NCBI RefSeq assembly: GCF_963678635.1
Contig: NC_087067.1
Span: 37,520,686 to 37,580,685 of the forward strand
Length of the DNA: 60,000 nucleotides
From: Symsagittifera roscoffensis
Taxonomy: Eukaryota; Xenacoelomorpha; Acoela; Convolutidae
Direction of reading: 5' to 3'
Of the stretch, positions 9,129 to 16,795 are shown in pieces. Under the pieces are notes generated by a model that saw nothing but the letters and a program-made list of their open reading frames with translations, was not told the DNA's origin and did no database searches. The position numbers were made by a program, and so were the translations under genes. Each line of letters starts with the position of its first letter. Within the stretch, counting starts at the first letter, position 1.

Positions 9129-10496
9129 TTAGATCATCACATTGGAAATCTTCCCTGGATTCATCAGTTCCACCATCCGATATAATTGGGCAATCGTCGC
9201 GCCTCCAAAGGCCATCACCGTGGTGACCCACGAGGTCCTCAAATTCGATAGCACTCTGACTAAACTGTCTCCCAATATCAGGTGAGATGTCCCGAGTGGT
9301 GGTTGCTGCAGGTTCACAGCCGGGCTCCAGGTAGCTCGATTGAAGCAGGCCCTCGGATCTGTCTCCGGAACTCCCGTGAAATTATACTTCAATTGATTAT
9401 TCTTCTGCACGTCTATTACACGAGACACTTTCTTCGCTGGCATCTTTCGTACTTTCCTTTCTGGGATTCTCGAGCTCCCCATGAGTGGTGTCACGTTACT
9501 TATCCCTTGTCTGATCACGGTCTGGGAGAGTTGTACTCTGCCCGTATCGTCAATCGTTCCATAGGGTGCAGTCACCCCGGAACCTGGCGCATTCTTGTTA
9601 GCGACCAGTCGTCCAGCTGTCTCTATCAGTTTCCTCACTGTCTGTTCTACGACGGGGTCACCCAAGGTGTCACTAGGATCCGGGATGGTTACTCGGTTCG
9701 TCTCTGCTGGAAGCCGTGTCTCCGTTGTTTGACTCATTTCTCGAGGTGTCAAGAGCTCCATCGGGGACTGTCCACGAGGAATATCCCTTGCAGGTATCAC
9801 TTTCTCCATGGCCGTTGTCAACGCCACCTGTTCCGATCGCTCTTTGTATTCCTGCCTTAAGCGTTCGATCTCTTGACCCTGCTTTTTGTTGCAGTCTTCA
9901 AACAACTTTCTCCACATGTCCCGGTCTTCCTCCATCGCCAGCATGGTCTTCGTCATATCGTCTAACTCCTTCTTCGTACTTCTCAGTTGATCGTTCATCT
10001 CGTCCAGATCTTGTATGGTTTGGTTCGTCTGAACCTTCTGCGTTACTTTCGCCCTTTTTGGTGGCACAGCTGCTCTCAGTGGTGAACCAGACGAGGTCGC
10101 CTCGCTGTTCATCTCCCGATGCATTCTCGTCAGCCCAGGTTTAGGCTTAGAGGGCATTGGCATCTCACCTGGTTGGTAAGTCCTAGAACTTCCCAACCCA
10201 GGCTCATTCGCCAAGTCACTCCCTGAGAGAGCCCCGTTTCTCCACCTCATCACTCTCATGTTCGGGCGGTCTAGTACTCCTCTTTCTCCATATGCTGCCA
10301 TCAACAGGACTTCCGTGGGGCGGTCTCCACGGTTGTCGTGCCCCAAGATGTTGATCAGGGCGGTCAGCAACATGACCACCTCTGGGTCCTCCAGAGCGAA
10401 GTCTCGTTCGATCAGCCGACGATAGATCGCATCTACCATCGGTCCTACATATGCCTCTGCCAGGTCCATCAATTCATCCAGGTTGAAGTTGTCCAT
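9129..10496 (-). CDS. Second polyprotein, segment 1: N-terminal region and start of SGNH hydrolase
   Basis: 455 codons from ATG at 10496 to TAA. Residues 1-50 are acidic and helical. A polar, Pro/Ser-rich section follows, then a probable coiled coil (about residues 165-235, rich in E/K/R/L/M heptads), another low-complexity linker, a basic patch near residue 360, and from about residue 405 the opening strand of an SGNH/GDSL hydrolase: the GDSL block I motif at 9262-9276 with the nucleophile serine, followed by an FGG motif as in block II. The stop falls just before the next conserved block, cutting the enzyme in two. SGNH enzymes are esterases or lipases with a Ser-Asp-His triad; the substrate here is unknown. 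Confidence 0.8.
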   Translation of the reverse strand: MDNFNLDELMDLAEAYVGPMVDAIYRRLIERDFALEDPEVVMLLTALINILGHDNRGDRPTEVLLMAAYGERGVLDRPNMRVMRWRNGALSGSDLANEPGLGSSRTYQPGEMPMPSKPKPGLTRMHREMNSEATSSGSPLRAAVPPKRAKVTQKVQTNQTIQDLDEMNDQLRSTKKELDDMTKTMLAMEEDRDMWRKLFEDCNKKQGQEIERLRQEYKERSEQVALTTAMEKVIPARDIPRGQSPMELLTPREMSQTTETRLPAETNRVTIPDPSDTLGDPVVEQTVRKLIETAGRLVANKNAPGSGVTAPYGTIDDTGRVQLSQTVIRQGISNVTPLMGSSRIPERKVRKMPAKKVSRVIDVQKNNQLKYNFTGVPETDPRACFNRATWSPAVNLQQPPLGTSHLILGDSLVRVLSNLRTSWVTTVMAFGGATIAQLYRMVELMNPGKISNVMI

Positions 10497-10879
10497 TCTA
10501 TTCTTTTCAAGTTTGATTTGATTCGATTCTTTGACTCAAGTGAGTAATTTAAATGATCAATCAGGATCTAGAAAAGCAATCACGAATGTCACACTTGTCA
10601 GTTTCACATTAACATATATCGTTAAAATTTGCTTAAAACAGTTCAGATAAAAAGATATTTATCCTAAAATTTATTAAAATCAATTGGTTTCTAAAATTTT
10701 GGAATTCGACCTAAGATTGGACAGTCCAAACTTTGGATCTATTTCCAAGATCGTCATTTAGTTGTTCATGGTCACTAACCCCTACTTACCCATGATCTTA
10801 ACAACCTAACACATAACATAACATAACACACACATCACATGCAACTTAGTCTTTGACCTAACACTCTTTCGCACATCAC
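10497..10879 (-). other. Gap between gag-pol and the second polyprotein
   Basis: No reading frame of note. The sense strand contains a consensus-like splice donor (GGTAAGT near 10790). It also has a run of TTATG repeats (10805-10830). I see no clear pyrimidine-rich acceptor just before the ATG at 10496, so expression of the second frame is unexplained. Confidence 0.5.
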
Positions 10880-11449
10880 TCAGCCTATACTTAAGTAATA
10901 TTTCTTGTGTAGATATACTTGTATGTTTGTATCAGAGAATATCACGTGTACAAGCGCGTACAATTCCCGAGGATGCAGTCTTCCTCTGTTTGGATCGTAC
11001 ACTGGAAGCGAGAGCTCCTTCACGTCCATTTCCACAAGGAAGTCCCTCAGCCTCGTCAAAGACAAGACTAGGTTTTCTGGGTCCACGTGCTGCTTCTCTG
11101 TCGCCCTCGTTACCAAGAAGCATAAGTACTTTCCCGGTATCTGCGACACCGCCGGAGGTAAGGCTGCTACGCCCCCTATCCCTGGTCTTTGCTTCCAAAG
11201 GAATTCCACATTTTTGTATTCTCTCTTAAAGTCTGCCGCTAACGCTGTTCTAAAACTCATGTCTGCGGTGATTGTTATCGCACATGTTCTGTTTGTGAGT
11301 ATGAAATCACTGTCTGTTAGTATTATGTTACTTGAATATTCATTTGGTAAGTTAAAATATGACTCAACCACCCTGCCTATGTCAGGTTTCTTAGGTTCTT
11401 CGCCTGTTTCTGCTTCTAACTCTCCTGTTTCTCTTGCTATTCTCAATTT
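10880..11449 (-). CDS. Macro-domain-like module at the C-terminus of pol
   Basis: About 189 codons in frame with pol. The region from about residue 45 reads like a TARG1/OARD1-type macro domain: an opening strand with CAITITADMS followed by an LAADFKREY helix, a GGVAALP loop, a YLCFLVTR strand, a long helix, an LSLPVYDPNRGRL loop and a final helix and strand. Macro domains bind ADP-ribose, and the TARG1 branch removes it from proteins. By eye the catalytic Lys and Asp of TARG1 are not kept (Arg and Gly at the aligned places), so binding rather than hydrolysis is more likely. The assignment is from pattern and needs a profile search. Confidence 0.6.
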   Translation of the reverse strand, partial: KLRIARETGELEAETGEEPKKPDIGRVVESYFNLPNEYSSNIILTDSDFILTNRTCAITITADMSFRTALAADFKREYKNVEFLWKQRPGIGGVAALPPAVSQIPGKYLCFLVTRATEKQHVDPENLVLSLTRLRDFLVEMDVKELSLPVYDPNRGRLHPRELYALVHVIFSDTNIQVYLHKKYYLSIG

Positions 11450-12391
11450 TTATATTATCAGGTTTTCAGTGTGGGTAAGTCCTACCCCCACTCCCCGGAC
11501 AAAAATATCCATCGGCGTCCCCGTCGATCGCATACCGGATATCAAGTCAAGGTTAGAAGCTGGAATGAGAAGTTGTCCTTCCTGGGCAGCCCAGGAAGGA
11601 TCATCTCGTTCGGTCTTAATGTATTTCGCGCTTTCACGATCTACGTCTTGAATCGTAACGCTGGACTTTTTAGGGTCTGATGTCATTTCGTTCAGCCACT
11701 CTAAGACACGCAGATTCGTCAGGTCCTGTTCATTTGACTGCTGTTGCTCATCGTCGAATTCTACCTCGGGTTTCGACCAGTCGTCAACCCACTCATCGTT
11801 GTGATCATCGACTATGTCAATGTCTTGTGACACGGTTATTTCCTCTAAACCCACTACTTCCTCCACTATTTTCTTTAGATCTATCCTATCCACTACAAAG
11901 TCGTCACCGTAAGGATTGTATTTCTTTCTTGGTCTCGTCCCGTCCTTCTGACGAGTCTGCATCGTGAACGGAAGGTCCGGTTCGAAGTTCTTGGGAACCT
12001 CTGTCTGTTCGGGATCCTGCCAATCTTCCTCTGCGTAGGGTAAGGTTTCATCGTCCGCTTCGATCTGTTCGTTTGGATCCAGGTCCAATGGTGTATCCGT
12101 ACCTTCCTCTACGACTTCGTTTCCATCGTTCTTCTCCCTGGTGCCTTTTTCATTGACCTCACAAGCAGGATCCATCATTAGATAATCCCCTTCTTCCATG
12201 TCTGCAGGTATACACCAGTCTTCTGTCGATGGATTGTGTGGCTTGATGTTCTCGTAGTGGGCGGCTCGGCCAGTACTCAGTCTATAAAAGCGTCCCTCCT
12301 GGTGCACCTCCGTAATCATGAAGGATCCCCTCCATTTCTTTAGAAGTTTCTTTGTCCCTTTCGGTGGTATAACGTTCTGAAATACCCATAC
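11450..12391 (-). CDS. pol: Integrase C-terminal (GPF-like) domain and acidic linker
   Basis: In frame after the TAA. The first 60 residues have the PPKG...KKW..F pattern of the GPY/F module, with WRGSF where the family usually has a GPF/GPY core, followed by YRLSTGR. An acidic, Glu/Asp-rich linker of about 200 residues follows. It ends at TAA 11450-11452, again with continuation in the same frame. A G-rich sense segment at 11483-11502 resembles the 3' polypurine tract. Confidence 0.8.
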   Translation of the reverse strand, partial: VWVFQNVIPPKGTKKLLKKWRGSFMITEVHQEGRFYRLSTGRAAHYENIKPHNPSTEDWCIPADMEEGDYLMMDPACEVNEKGTREKNDGNEVVEEGTDTPLDLDPNEQIEADDETLPYAEEDWQDPEQTEVPKNFEPDLPFTMQTRQKDGTRPRKKYNPYGDDFVVDRIDLKKIVEEVVGLEEITVSQDIDIVDDHNDEWVDDWSKPEVEFDDEQQQSNEQDLTNLRVLEWLNEMTSDPKKSSVTIQDVDRESAKYIKTERDDPSWAAQEGQLLIPASNLDLISGMRSTGTPMDIFVRGVGVGLTHTENLII

Positions 12392-12879
12392 TTAGTCTCC
12401 CACCGAGTAAGCTTTTGCGCCAGCTGCTTTCTTGTCGAATCTTTTCCTTTGCCTTGCCTGTGCTTGCTGAGTATTTCGTCTGCACAGATCGTTCAACTCC
12501 TGTTGACGTCTGATCACATCCCTTACGTAAACTTGTGGAGATGTTTTCTTTCCCTCATACTCTGGGTAGAAGAAGGTTAAGGGTAAAGACTTTTCGTGTC
12601 CAGTTAGCATCATGTGTGGACTGACTCCAGTGGTGGAGTGTTGCGTGTTGTTATATGCTCCCATCACCTGTGGAAGGTATCTGTCCCAATCGGTCATGTA
12701 CCTGGAACAATATACCCTCAGCATCGACACTAACGTCCTATTCTGTCTTTCCACTAGGCCATTCGTTTGAGGGTGGTATGTCGGGGAATGAGCCTGAGCG
12801 ACCTGTGAGCGTCTCATAAGCTCTTTCGTAAGCTCTCCTACGAAAGCTGTTCCATTATCCGATTGAAACGTCATCGGAC
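12392..12879 (-). CDS. pol: Integrase catalytic core, D,D-35-E
   Basis: It contains SDNGTAF (second Asp) and HPQTNGLVER (Glu), with exactly 35 residues between Asp and Glu, the classic retroviral/gypsy integrase spacing. The sequence after the core is basic. It ends at TAA 12392-12394, and the next residues in the same frame continue the integrase C-terminal domain, so this is a nonsense mutation. Confidence 0.92.
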
Positions 12880-13214
12880 AACCATGTCTTGCTATCCACT
12901 ATCTCTTCCGCCGAGGCAGTTATGCAGGGCACGGCCTCTGCATACTTCGTGAAGTGATCTATCATGACCAAGACTTGGTTGTAACCGCTGTCTGTCATGC
13001 ATATCTTCTGGTGATCTATCTGCACCACCTCGTTGAATTCAGACGACTCAATCGATTGTAAAGGAAATCGTAATTTCCTTGGATCCTTGACCTGTTGGCA
13101 TGACAGGCACGCTGTTACCCATTTCTCGCATGCCTTTTTCATCCCAGGCCACTCAAAGCGCTTCAGGATCCTCTGATACACTTTGTCGATCCCTTGATGG
13201 CCCATCTGATCATG
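12880..13214 (-). CDS. pol: Integrase zinc-binding domain and first catalytic aspartate
   Basis: Same frame as the RNase H segment. His residues near 13200 and the CLSCQQ pair near 13100 form the HHCC zinc-binding domain of integrase. The first catalytic aspartate is in QIDHQK (about 13010-13030). The frame breaks near 12880 by a small deletion whose length is not a multiple of three. Confidence 0.9.
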
Positions 13215-15323
13215 CTACCTGAATAATAGTTCTGTCTGATAGAGTTGCGGCAACACTATCGCGTTATATTTGTATAAGACCTTGTCTTCTTCTCTTCTCC
13301 TGCAAGCCACGATCCCGTCCTTGTTCAGATATAATCTCCCCTCCTTCTGCATGAAGTATTGTCTCAGGATCCTATAGCTGTCTTCTTCCAGGTCACCTTT
13401 GTCAGGTGCACCGTTTTCTATCCACCTTTTTAGGTTGCTTGTCATGCGATCATTTCTCTGCGCCCTTAGAAGGTCCGACAGCCTGTATCTCGCCTTCAAG
13501 TACGTCTTCATGACTCTCATCTGACTATTCAGCTCGTTGGGCTGATGTGTGTCTTCTTCCATCTTAACGCAACAAATCTTCGCCAACGGTTGTGTTTCTT
13601 GCTGAAACGGCTGAAGATCAGTCCTGACTACCTCTTTCTGCGGCAACAGGCTTATCGAACGTTTCGATACCGCTATCGTTTCTAAGTCATCCGCTGCGTT
13701 GTCAAAGACTCTTTCGCTCGGTATAAGGTAGCGATCGCTGTCCGGATCCTGGTACACCTCTCTGTCCAGGTCTCTCGCCCGGGTTTCCACTAGTAGCGTG
13801 TGTATCGCCAGTTCTGACAGTTCTGATCCCGAGGTCGAATCCCTGTCTGAATAGGTGTTCATTCTTGAGCTTTCTGACTTATCATCCGTCGAAGGTGTTG
13901 TGCTGGAGACTGCACGCTCCTCCAGATCATGTCTGTATTTCCTTCGCATCCATCTAAACTCCCCGGACAAAACCTTGTTCTCTAGGTCCTGTTTCTCATC
14001 AGGAATTTTCTCGTCTATCTCGGACTCCCCGGACAAATTCACTTGTCCCGGGTGTTGATCTTGTGATCGCTGGTTTTTCTCCTTATCCTTCTCCCCGGAC
14101 AAATAGTCTTGCAGCAGATTTTGTTCCACCACTTCACCCTCTTTATCCCGGTCCACAAAGGTGACGGTTTTCTTTTGCTTGCCGCTCTCCTGTTCTTTCT
14201 GTCCGTATGAAGTACTGGTTAAAATCTCTTGGGGTATTGAGGATACTAGTTGCTGAACTATTGTCCTACAATCCCTCTCGTTCTCTTCGTGCTGTCGTCT
14301 GGACGGCATGATCTTCACTTTCTCTCTGACTGTTAGCGATGCCACTGCTGCTGTCCACTCGGGGTCATCTCTGGTCACTTCTCTTTCTAACAATCCACCC
14401 AGCATCCGCATTACTTGTGGTGCGACTTGCACCGTTTTATCCAATAATGGGAGGCTGTTTATATTCATGCGAGAGAGTTCTTGCTGGACCAGATTCGAGC
14501 GCAGCAACAAATCCAAGGGGACCGGGTCCTCCTTGGACAGGATCTTTATCTCGGCTGCTTTCTCTACAGGTAGTTCAGGGTGCCCTGGACTTGGATGTCC
14601 TGATTTATCCAACCATCTCGTTAAGGGAAGCGCTTCATAAGTTTCTTTGTCCAGAAACGAGAATCCCTCCTTCACTTCCGCCTGATTGGCCTGCTTCTGC
14701 TCCAATCTTTCATAGAACTCAGTTTTCTTGCTGAGGCTGTCAGCATTCTGGTGTTTATCACGCATCCTATGTTCGATTATCATGTGGTAGCCATCTAATC
14801 TTACTATCCATCTACCAATATAACTCTGATCCATCGAGTAGGTCTTCAACCAGGATAACGCTCTGTTGTCCACGCCTGACTTGAAGGGAGCGCTCCCCAA
14901 GTATGCACGGTACTTCTCCACAAAGGTGACTACTGCAAACATTTCTGCTTTTGGTGCGCCATATTTCATCTCTGTGTCACTCAAGACTTTGCTGCCGTAT
15001 GCAATGGGACGGAGAACTGTTCTTCCGTTCCATTCTTGCTCTTGATGCAAGATTCCTGAGATGGCCACCACCGATGCGTCTGTGTCGAGAACATACATGC
15101 CCTTTTCTGTAGGCATGCCCAGCACTGGCGCTTCGCACAGCTCCCGCTTTATGTTCTCGAAAGCAACCTGTGCCTCATCGTTCCATTCGAACTTTTTCCC
15201 TTTGTTGCGCATCAGCTTCTGCATCGGGTACACCTTATCCGCATATCCTTTAATGAATTCACTGTAATAATTGGCAAACCCCAGGAAGCTCATTAGCTGT
15301 GTGTCCGTCCTCGGAGCTTCCAT
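13215..15323 (-). CDS. pol: RT connection, RNase H and long linker
   Basis: 702 codons. It starts with the FLGFANYY block that links RT to RNase H. RNase H (about 15150-14750) shows DTDAS, KAEM and NADSLS with the acidic catalytic residues; the third position is GVDNRAL where related enzymes have TDHRAL. After RNase H comes a 450-residue polar linker not usual in gypsy pol, in which the tetrapeptide LSGE occurs three times within about 45 residues, each time with nearly the same 12 bases (13959-14102). The segment ends at TAG 13215-13217, just before the integrase zinc-binding domain. Confidence 0.9.
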   Translation of the reverse strand: MEAPRTDTQLMSFLGFANYYSEFIKGYADKVYPMQKLMRNKGKKFEWNDEAQVAFENIKRELCEAPVLGMPTEKGMYVLDTDASVVAISGILHQEQEWNGRTVLRPIAYGSKVLSDTEMKYGAPKAEMFAVVTFVEKYRAYLGSAPFKSGVDNRALSWLKTYSMDQSYIGRWIVRLDGYHMIIEHRMRDKHQNADSLSKKTEFYERLEQKQANQAEVKEGFSFLDKETYEALPLTRWLDKSGHPSPGHPELPVEKAAEIKILSKEDPVPLDLLLRSNLVQQELSRMNINSLPLLDKTVQVAPQVMRMLGGLLEREVTRDDPEWTAAVASLTVREKVKIMPSRRQHEENERDCRTIVQQLVSSIPQEILTSTSYGQKEQESGKQKKTVTFVDRDKEGEVVEQNLLQDYLSGEKDKEKNQRSQDQHPGQVNLSGESEIDEKIPDEKQDLENKVLSGEFRWMRRKYRHDLEERAVSSTTPSTDDKSESSRMNTYSDRDSTSGSELSELAIHTLLVETRARDLDREVYQDPDSDRYLIPSERVFDNAADDLETIAVSKRSISLLPQKEVVRTDLQPFQQETQPLAKICCVKMEEDTHQPNELNSQMRVMKTYLKARYRLSDLLRAQRNDRMTSNLKRWIENGAPDKGDLEEDSYRILRQYFMQKEGRLYLNKDGIVACRRREEDKVLYKYNAIVLPQLYQTELLFR

Positions 15324-15634
15324 GTCAGCACAGCCTCTACTGCTTCAGGATCTGGCCTCACACCATGCCTGTCTACCATCCTCCCTTGGTACTTTATCGA
15401 ATCCCTAAGGATTTCACATTTCGATGGTTTGCACTTTAATCCTGCTCTGTTCATGCATCCAAAGACCTCATCGAGCCGATCAATGTGATCCTCCAGGGTC
15501 GGTGTCGCTATGACTACATCATCTACGTAGCACATCAAGAGATTCCCGTACTTTTTGGTCACTCCTGTCAAAGCCTGAGCCATCAGCCTTTGAAAAGTTG
15601 CTGTTGCATTGCACAAGCCGAAGGGCATCCTCTT
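15320..15634 (-). CDS. pol: RT palm with YVDD catalytic box
   Basis: Same frame as the preceding segment. It holds the MPFGLCNA block and the YVDD box (about 15512-15535), which supplies the two remaining catalytic aspartates of RT. The reading frame breaks near 15319, where a one-base deletion in a short G/A run puts the continuation into another frame. Confidence 0.92.
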
Positions 15635-16795
15635 CTACTGGTACAACCCCAATTCGCACGCGAAACCGGTTTTTTCCCTATCCTTTTTCCGCAAAGGAAC
15701 CTGCCAGAAGGCAGAACCTAAGTCCAATGTGGTGAAGAACTTGGTATCACCAAGTTTAGATAGGCTCTCGTCTATTCGCGGTATCGGGTACGCATCTTTT
15801 ATCGTTACCGCGTTCAAGTAACGAAAGTCGCAACAAAATCTAAGCTGCCCCCCTTTCTTTTTCGCCATTACTACTCCGCAAGCCCATGGCGATTTCGAGG
15901 GTTCTATCATGTCGTATTCAAGCAACATTTCTATTTCCGCTCGGCACGCTTCCGATTTATGTGGCGTCATTCGCCTTGCGCCTTCCCTATGGGGAACGGT
16001 GCCCTCTTCTAGTTCGATTTCGTGTTCGACGAAATTACAGCAACCGATGTCCGCCTTATGTTTTGAAAATACCTCGGCGTTCCGATTTAGGAGGTCCCGC
16101 AATTTTTCAAAATCTCCCTCACCTATTTTTCCTTTTAAATGTTCTATTTCTGGCAAAACCGGTTTGTCAGAATCTAGTTCATATGACGAGGGGCGTTCCG
16201 GAAAATTCGAGCAGCTTGATAAGCCGTCGTCCGTTTCGGATTTCATTGAAAACAATTTATGAATAGATTTTAATTCATTAATTCTCTTTAAGATTTTATC
16301 TTTATTTGCATGATAAGGACAGTCTTTCACACTATATTTCTTCAAGTTTTCTGTCTCCTCATAGTCGGTCCTCATCGGCAAGGCGTAGCCAAGCTTCTTT
16401 CCACGCTGGATTGAAACCGTGGTGTCCAGTGTGTTCAACAACACACTGACACACAGTCCGTTTCGCGTTACCGAGAAGCTTCGGCCTAAAATCACCGAAC
16501 TCTGACTATTTGGAATCGGTACTAAGCAAACCTGTTTACTATCACTCAACGAATTTAGATTTCTCATTCTAAAAATTGCTACTACAGCTTGTCCTGGTTG
16601 TAATTTTACTTTTCTATCCAAACAAACTGGTACCTTATTTTCATCTGTTATTATCCTATTAATTGGTCTCTTAACATACTTTCGGTCCGGGTTTCTAATC
16701 CGTATCAGACCGTTGTTCAAATCAATCATCACGTCAAAATTCCTGACAAAATCTCTGCCCAAGATGAATTGGTCGGCATCGTCCAGATTCTCTAC
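15635..16795 (-). CDS. pol: Protease end, linker and RT fingers/palm (N-terminal RT)
   Basis: In frame with the protease segment. It begins with the ILGRDF strand after the protease core, then a second beta-rich ILGRSF segment. RT starts near 16000 with the SPWACGVVMAKKK, RFCCDFRYLN and PIPRIDE blocks and the FFTTLDL motif that carries the first catalytic aspartate. It stops at TAG 15635-15637 at a place where Ty3/gypsy RTs have a conserved tryptophan just before the MPFGL block, so this is a nonsense mutation inside RT. Confidence 0.92.
   Translation of the reverse strand, partial: VENLDDADQFILGRDFVRNFDVMIDLNNGLIRIRNPDRKYVKRPINRIITDENKVPVCLDRKVKLQPGQAVVAIFRMRNLNSLSDSKQVCLVPIPNSQSSVILGRSFSVTRNGLCVSVLLNTLDTTVSIQRGKKLGYALPMRTDYEETENLKKYSVKDCPYHANKDKILKRINELKSIHKLFSMKSETDDGLSSCSNFPERPSSYELDSDKPVLPEIEHLKGKIGEGDFEKLRDLLNRNAEVFSKHKADIGCCNFVEHEIELEEGTVPHREGARRMTPHKSEACRAEIEMLLEYDMIEPSKSPWACGVVMAKKKGGQLRFCCDFRYLNAVTIKDAYPIPRIDESLSKLGDTKFFTTLDLGSAFWQVPLRKKDREKTGFACELGLYQ

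Larger units (their letters stand above)
1551..10496 (-). pseudogene. Second polyprotein of the retrotransposon (about 2,980 codons, three internal stops)
   Basis: The frame opened by ATG at 10496 continues to 1551 without any frame change and is interrupted only by single stop codons: TAA at 9129-9131, TAA at 7626-7628 and TGA at 5145-5147. The segments after these stops lack sensible separate starts: the third would need GTG and the fourth TTG. I therefore infer one ancestral ORF with three later nonsense mutations. It sits where retroviruses and errantiviruses keep env, but I see no signal peptide, furin-type site or fusion-glycoprotein layout. The N-terminal third contains an SGNH hydrolase; the remainder is unassigned. 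How it is expressed is unknown: a spliced subgenomic RNA is plausible because it starts 383 bp after the gag-pol stop. Confidence 0.85.
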
